NCBI GenBank assembly: GCA_017420845.1
Contig: JAFQOC010000620.1
Coordinates: 1 to 9,758, forward strand
Source of the DNA: Clostridia bacterium
GTDB taxonomy: Bacteria > Bacillota > Clostridia > Oscillospirales > CAG-272
Direction of reading: 5' to 3'
DNA length: 9,758 nt
The position numbers and the translations under genes are program-made. The notes under the pieces were generated by a model, which searched no databases, was not told the DNA's origin, and saw nothing but the letters and a program-made list of their open reading frames with translations. Shown here in pieces: positions 7,090 to 9,758 of this stretch. Position 1 is the first letter of the stretch. The number at the start of each line of letters is the position of its first letter.

Positions 7090-8376
7090 TTATTCAAACC
7101 CGTAGCAGCTCTTCCCCAGGGATCCTTCGATCCGCAGGAGGCGGTTGTACTTAGCCACACGCTCGGTGCGGCAGGGAGCTCCCGACTTGATGAGGGGGGC
7201 GCAGGTGGCGACGGCAATGTCCGCGATGGTGGTGTCCTCGGTCTCGCCCGAGCGGTGGGAGAGAATGAAGCCGTAGCCCGCCTCCTTGGCCACCCGGATC
7301 ACCTCCAGGGTCTCGGACAGGGTTCCGATCTGGTTGGGCTTGATGAGGATGGTGTTGCCCGCTCCGGCGGCGATGCCCTCCTTGAGCCGCGCCGTGTTGG
7401 TGACGAAGAGATCGTCTCCCACCAGCTTGAGACGGCTGCCCAGCCTTTTTGTCATGTCGGCCCAACCCGGAAAATCCGACTGGTCCAGGCCGTCCTCAAT
7501 GGAGAGGAGGGGGAAGCGGCGGCTGTAATCCTCCCACTTGCGGATCAGCTCCTCGCGGGACAGGCTGACGCCTGCCTTGGGCAGGGTGTAGAGCTCGGCC
7601 GTATCTCCCTCGTCACGGCCGCCGACGTACCACTCCGAGGCCGCTACGTCCAGAGAGATCTTGACACGCTCGGTATCGTACCCCGCCTTTTCAATGGCGC
7701 GGATCAGATACTCAATGGCCGCCTCATCGGAGCCCAGGTCGGGAGCAAAGCCCCCCTCATCCCCTACGGCGGTGGAAAGCCCGTCAGCTCTGAGCAGACC
7801 GCCCAGGGTATGGTAGATCTCACTCCCCCAGCGTAGCGCCTCGGCAAAGGTGGGAGCTCCTACGGGGACGATCATGAATTCCTGAATATCCATGTTGTTG
7901 GAGGCATGTGCGCCGCCGTTGAGAACGTTCATCATGGGGATGGGAAGGCGGTGGGGCTCCACGCCCCCCAGATAACGGTACAGGGGCATTCGGTACCAGT
8001 TGGCCGCCGCGCGGGCGTTGGCCAGAGAGACCGCCAACAGGGTGTTGGCACCCAATTTGGTTTTGTTGGCGGTGCCGTCCAGACTGATCATGATCCGATC
8101 CACATCCTCCTGATCCGAGGCGTTGACCCCCGACAGGGCGGGGGAAAGAATGTCGCAGACGTTTGCTACCGCCTCCCGGACGCCTTTGCCTCCAAAGCGG
8201 CTATCCTCCCGATCACGGAGCTCATGTGCCTCGTATATGCCCGTGGACGCCCCCGAGGGGACGCTGGCCACGCCCACGGTGCCGTCAGTCAGCACCACGG
8301 TGGCCTCTACGGTGGGGTTGCCTCGGGAATCCAGGATCTCCCGCGCGCAGCATTTCAGAATCTGGGGCTTTGTCAT
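7090..8376 (-). CDS. eno: Enolase (phosphopyruvate hydratase)
   Basis: A 428-residue protein, the usual length for bacterial enolase. It converts 2-phosphoglycerate to phosphoenolpyruvate in glycolysis, in the cytoplasm. The N-terminal signature AREILDSRGNPTVE (11-24) and the mobile loop SGASTG (41-46) are present. Catalytic and metal residues are all visible: Glu166 (QEF), Glu207 (GDEGG), Asp243, Glu294 (SIEDG), the GDD pair at 321-322, Lys346 (IKPNQIGT) and His374 (SHRSGET). The start is set at ATG 8376 because the family begins about ten residues before AREILDSRG, and AAGGCAGG lies six bases upstream. A GTG at 8403 would add nine unlikely residues. The gene stands alone, converging on the ABC genes and diverging from the flavin reductase gene; no other glycolytic gene adjoins it. 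Confidence 0.98.
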   Translation of the reverse strand: MTKPQILKCCAREILDSRGNPTVEATVVLTDGTVGVASVPSGASTGIYEAHELRDREDSRFGGKGVREAVANVCDILSPALSGVNASDQEDVDRIMISLDGTANKTKLGANTLLAVSLANARAAANWYRMPLYRYLGGVEPHRLPIPMMNVLNGGAHASNNMDIQEFMIVPVGAPTFAEALRWGSEIYHTLGGLLRADGLSTAVGDEGGFAPDLGSDEAAIEYLIRAIEKAGYDTERVKISLDVAASEWYVGGRDEGDTAELYTLPKAGVSLSREELIRKWEDYSRRFPLLSIEDGLDQSDFPGWADMTKRLGSRLKLVGDDLFVTNTARLKEGIAAGAGNTILIKPNQIGTLSETLEVIRVAKEAGYGFILSHRSGETEDTTIADIAVATCAPLIKSGAPCRTERVAKYNRLLRIEGSLGKSCYGFE

Positions 8377-8393
8377 ACAATACCTGCCTTTCT

Positions 8394-8407
8394 CGGGGCG
8401 CACCCCG
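8394..8407 (-). other. Small hairpin in the eno leader
   Basis: CGGGG and CCCCG form a 5-bp GC stem with a 4-base loop, extendable by one A-T pair, about 17 bases upstream of the eno start codon. It may stabilise the mRNA 5' end. It may equally be chance. Confidence 0.3.
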
Positions 8408-8417
8408 ACGGTTTTTC

Positions 8418-8445
8418 ATAGTATTCCTTGTTTTCCCTGTTTCCA
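8418..8445 (-). promoter_or_regulatory. Tentative eno promoter
   Basis: Read on the minus strand, TGGAAA (8445-8440), a 16-base spacer and TACTAT (8423-8418) match four of six -35 and five of six -10 positions. This would start transcription near 8411 and include the small hairpin in the leader. It is the best match I see between eno and the divergent gene, but it is weak for a highly expressed gene, and a second or more distant promoter is possible. Confidence 0.35.
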
Positions 8446-8509
8446 TACAGAGCCGCGGTACACAATCCAAGATTTCCCGCTGTTGTCGCCTGCCTGCTCG
8501 GTTCATCTC

Positions 8510-8538
8510 TTGACAGCCGCCGACGGATGTGATATAAT
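8510..8538 (+). promoter_or_regulatory. Consensus SigA promoter of the flavin reductase gene
   Basis: TTGACA (8510-8515), a 17-base spacer and TATAAT (8533-8538) match the vegetative consensus exactly, with a TGA extended -10 element directly upstream of the -10. Transcription should begin near 8545, giving a leader of about 34 bases ending in the GAAAGGA Shine-Dalgarno (8565-8571). High, largely unregulated expression is expected. Confidence 0.93.
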
Positions 8539-8578
8539 GAATCTATCCCGAAAAAAATCCATCCGAAAGGAATCCAAT

Positions 8579-9334
8579 ATGGCCAAAATCGCTTGGAAGG
8601 GCGGTGCCCTGCTGGCCCCCGTTCCCCCCGTTATGGTAACCTGCGGGGACATGGAAAGCTCCAACATCATTACGGTTGCCTGGACGGGTCTGATCAATAC
8701 CCATCCCCCCCGCTTATCCATCGCCATCCGCCCCTCACGGCATTCCTACGCCATCATCAAGGAGCGGGGCGAGTTCGCCGTCAATCTTACCCCCGCAAGT
8801 CTGGTGAAGGAATGCGACTACTGCGGCATATATACCGGCGCCAAGATGGATAAATTTGAAAAGACCGGCCTTCACAGGGCGCCCGCCACGGCGGTGGCCT
8901 GTCCCATCATTGAGGAATGCCCGTTGGCGCTGGAGTGTAAGGTCCTGGACATCATTCCCCAGGGCACCCACGATCTGTTTCTGGCCGAGGTGGTAGCGGT
9001 GGACGTGGACGAGTCCATTCTGGACGGGCAGGGAAGGCTTTGCCTGGACCGCGCGGGCTTGGCCGCCTTCGCCCACGGGGAGTATTTCGCGCTGGGGGAG
9101 AAGCTGGGAAAATTCGGCTGCTCGGTGGACAAGAAGGGAAAGGGAAGCACGCCTCAACGGAGGGCAGCTCCGCCCAAGACCGCGGTGCAAAAGGCTTCCA
9201 TGCCCAAGCCGCCCGCTCCCAAGCCTGCGCAGGCGCAGGCAACAGAGTTCAAGCCCCACGGGGGGAAGAAGTCCGCGTCATCTGAGGGAAAGAACCCCCG
9301 GGGGAAGCACGCGGGAAAAGCGGGTAAGAAGTAA
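8579..9334 (+). CDS. Flavin reductase / flavoredoxin-family protein with basic C-terminal tail
   Basis: A 251-residue protein. Residues about 5-182 form an FMN-binding split-barrel domain: ITVAWTGLINTHPPRLSIAI (31-50) and RPSRHSYAIIKERGEFAVNL (51-70), then LVKECDYCGIYTGAKMDKFE (75-94) and ECPLALECKV with HDLFLAEVVAV. These are hallmarks of the flavin reductase/flavoredoxin family in anaerobes. Such proteins bind FMN and transfer electrons or reduce free flavin; the partner is unknown. Residues 184-251 are an unusual low-complexity tail rich in Lys, Pro, Ala and Gly with few acidic residues; members of this family usually end near residue 185-190. The start is ATG 8579, seven bases after GAAAGGA; the frame is open further upstream but crosses the promoter and eno. 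The gene is monocistronic, ending at its own terminator. Confidence 0.9.
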   Translation: MAKIAWKGGALLAPVPPVMVTCGDMESSNIITVAWTGLINTHPPRLSIAIRPSRHSYAIIKERGEFAVNLTPASLVKECDYCGIYTGAKMDKFEKTGLHRAPATAVACPIIEECPLALECKVLDIIPQGTHDLFLAEVVAVDVDESILDGQGRLCLDRAGLAAFAHGEYFALGEKLGKFGCSVDKKGKGSTPQRRAAPPKTAVQKASMPKPPAPKPAQAQATEFKPHGGKKSASSEGKNPRGKHAGKAGKK

Positions 9335-9336
9335 GG

Positions 9337-9365
9337 AAAAGGCATCGCGATTGCGATGCTTTTTT
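9337..9365 (+). terminator. Intrinsic terminator after the flavin reductase gene
   Basis: GCATCGC (9342-9348) pairs with GCGATGC (9353-9359) around a GATT loop. A G-T pair and an AAAA/TTTT extension lengthen the stem, and a run of six T follows (9360-9365). It begins three bases after the stop codon. Confidence 0.9.
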
Positions 9366-9367
9366 GT

Positions 9368-9580
9368 GTAACCTATCCAAAGATGAAGACGGATAATCCT
9401 TTTCAAATAAACCAACATCATATATAACGAGCATATTGAACGAATCATAACAAGATTCGGCATATGTTTACAAATGCTTACTATGTAGCGGTACAGATCC
9501 GTCTTTACATCTTCTATTGTAGCATATTTTCTCCGAAATGTCAATTCTTTTTTGAGAGTAGCAAAAAAGCTTTCCACGCA
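9368..9580 (-). pseudogene. Fragment of IS3-family transposase (C-terminal end)
   Basis: Read on the minus strand from 9580, the translation gives CVESFFATLKKELTFRRKYA, then TIEDVKTDLYRYI. This matches the DDE integrase end of IS3-family OrfB, including the catalytic Glu of (V/M)ESFF. The family then expects about five residues and R-x-H-S-S-(I/L)-G-Y. Here about 27 unrelated residues come first, followed by RLHLWIGYT, a degraded version of that end. No N-terminal transposase part, first two catalytic Asp residues, native stop or terminal inverted repeats are present, and the frame simply runs into the flavin reductase terminator. Base composition is far lower in GC (60 of 180 bases in 9361-9540) than in the neighbouring genes. 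This is a dead remnant of an insertion. Confidence 0.75.
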
Positions 9581-9582
9581 AT

Positions 9583-9758
9583 TTCGATACCTTCTATTTT
9601 GAGAAGAATCTCCAAGGCGATATCATCGTATTGGAAGACGAGATCCACATCTATTTCAATAGCCCCTTACAGACGGGTCCTGACGAGGGTCAGGGCCTTT
9701 CTGTTTGTGACAGGGAAACGACCATGCTGGCGCATATTCAGAACTCGTATGAACTGAA
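9583..9758 (+). pseudogene. RHS-repeat-like fragment joined to unknown open frame, 3' partial
   Basis: A plus-strand frame is open from 9562 to the right edge (65 codons) with no plausible start. From 9583 it reads FDTFYFEKNLQGDII, which strongly resembles the RHS/YD-repeat core (YYxKNLQGDIIAI). It then continues as VLEDEIHIYFNSPLQTGPDE and LSVCDRETTMLAHIQNSYEL, which no longer fits RHS and which I do not recognise. Its left end abuts the transposase fragment. It may be a truncated RHS gene fused to other coding DNA, or the RHS likeness may be chance and this may be the interior of an unknown gene continuing beyond the window. Pseudogene status is inferred from the lack of a start. Confidence 0.4.

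Noticed and set aside
8377..8403. GTG start at 8403 for enolase
   Set aside because: It adds nine residues not found in the family, and the ATG at 8376 fits the conserved N-terminus and a plausible ribosome site.
8123..8578. Extended N-terminus for the flavin reductase
   Set aside because: It overlaps eno on the other strand and crosses a consensus promoter, while ATG 8579 has an ideal ribosome site and matches the family's N-terminus.
9249..9434. Minus-strand frame containing MLVIYDVGLFEKDYPSSSLD
   Set aside because: The first residues look protein-like, but the frame runs through the flavin reductase terminator and tail and matches nothing I know. It is probably an alternative frame of the decayed insertion fragment.
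9464..9757. Plus-strand frame of 97 codons at the right end
   Set aside because: Its first part is antisense to the transposase remnant, and its second part is Arg/Ser-rich, like an out-of-frame reading of the neighbouring frame that carries the RHS-like motif.

Overview
The window looks like chromosomal DNA of a GC-rich gut-type Clostridia (Bacillota), possibly Oscillospirales or a related order. The evidence is GC-ending codons, purine-rich Shine-Dalgarno sites, SigA-type promoters, intrinsic terminators with short T tracts, a Thr-Glu-Pro surface linker, and a paired ABC exporter of a clostridial type. The order is inferred from style only. No rRNA, tRNA or CRISPR array was seen.

Layout, left to right. 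(1) Bases 1-2375, plus strand: the 3' part of a large surface or secreted DUF4091/GH123-like glycoside hydrolase. It opens inside a TEEPTEAPT linker, and its signal sequence lies off the window. A strong hairpin terminator follows. (2) Bases 2459-6996, plus strand: a small XRE-type repressor gene with its own extended -10 promoter, then a separate weak promoter and two translationally coupled genes (ATGA overlap) for the two halves of an ABC exporter. A convergent, probably bidirectional terminator closes this unit at 7001-7033. (3) Bases 7090-8376, minus strand: enolase (eno), a complete housekeeping glycolysis gene. (4) Bases 8510-9365, plus strand and divergent from eno: a flavin reductase/flavoredoxin-family protein with a consensus promoter, a long basic C-terminal tail and its own terminator. 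(5) Bases 9366-9758: a patchwork of gene remnants. It holds an AT-rich fragment of an IS3-family transposase on the minus strand, then an open plus-strand frame that starts with an RHS-repeat-like motif and runs off the window.

How the parts may work together. The regulator and the ABC pair form the one plausible functional module. A 13-bp palindrome (CAACC-3-GGTTG) lies beside the -35 of the regulator's promoter, and a near-copy (CAACC-4-GGCTTG) lies in the -35/spacer region of the ABC promoter. This suggests, but does not prove, that the regulator controls itself and the exporter. The other genes look independent of each other. I see no convincing new defence or biosynthetic system. The points most worth a second look are the putative shared operator, the charged insertion in the second ABC ATPase domain, the basic tail of the flavin reductase, and the mosaic right end.
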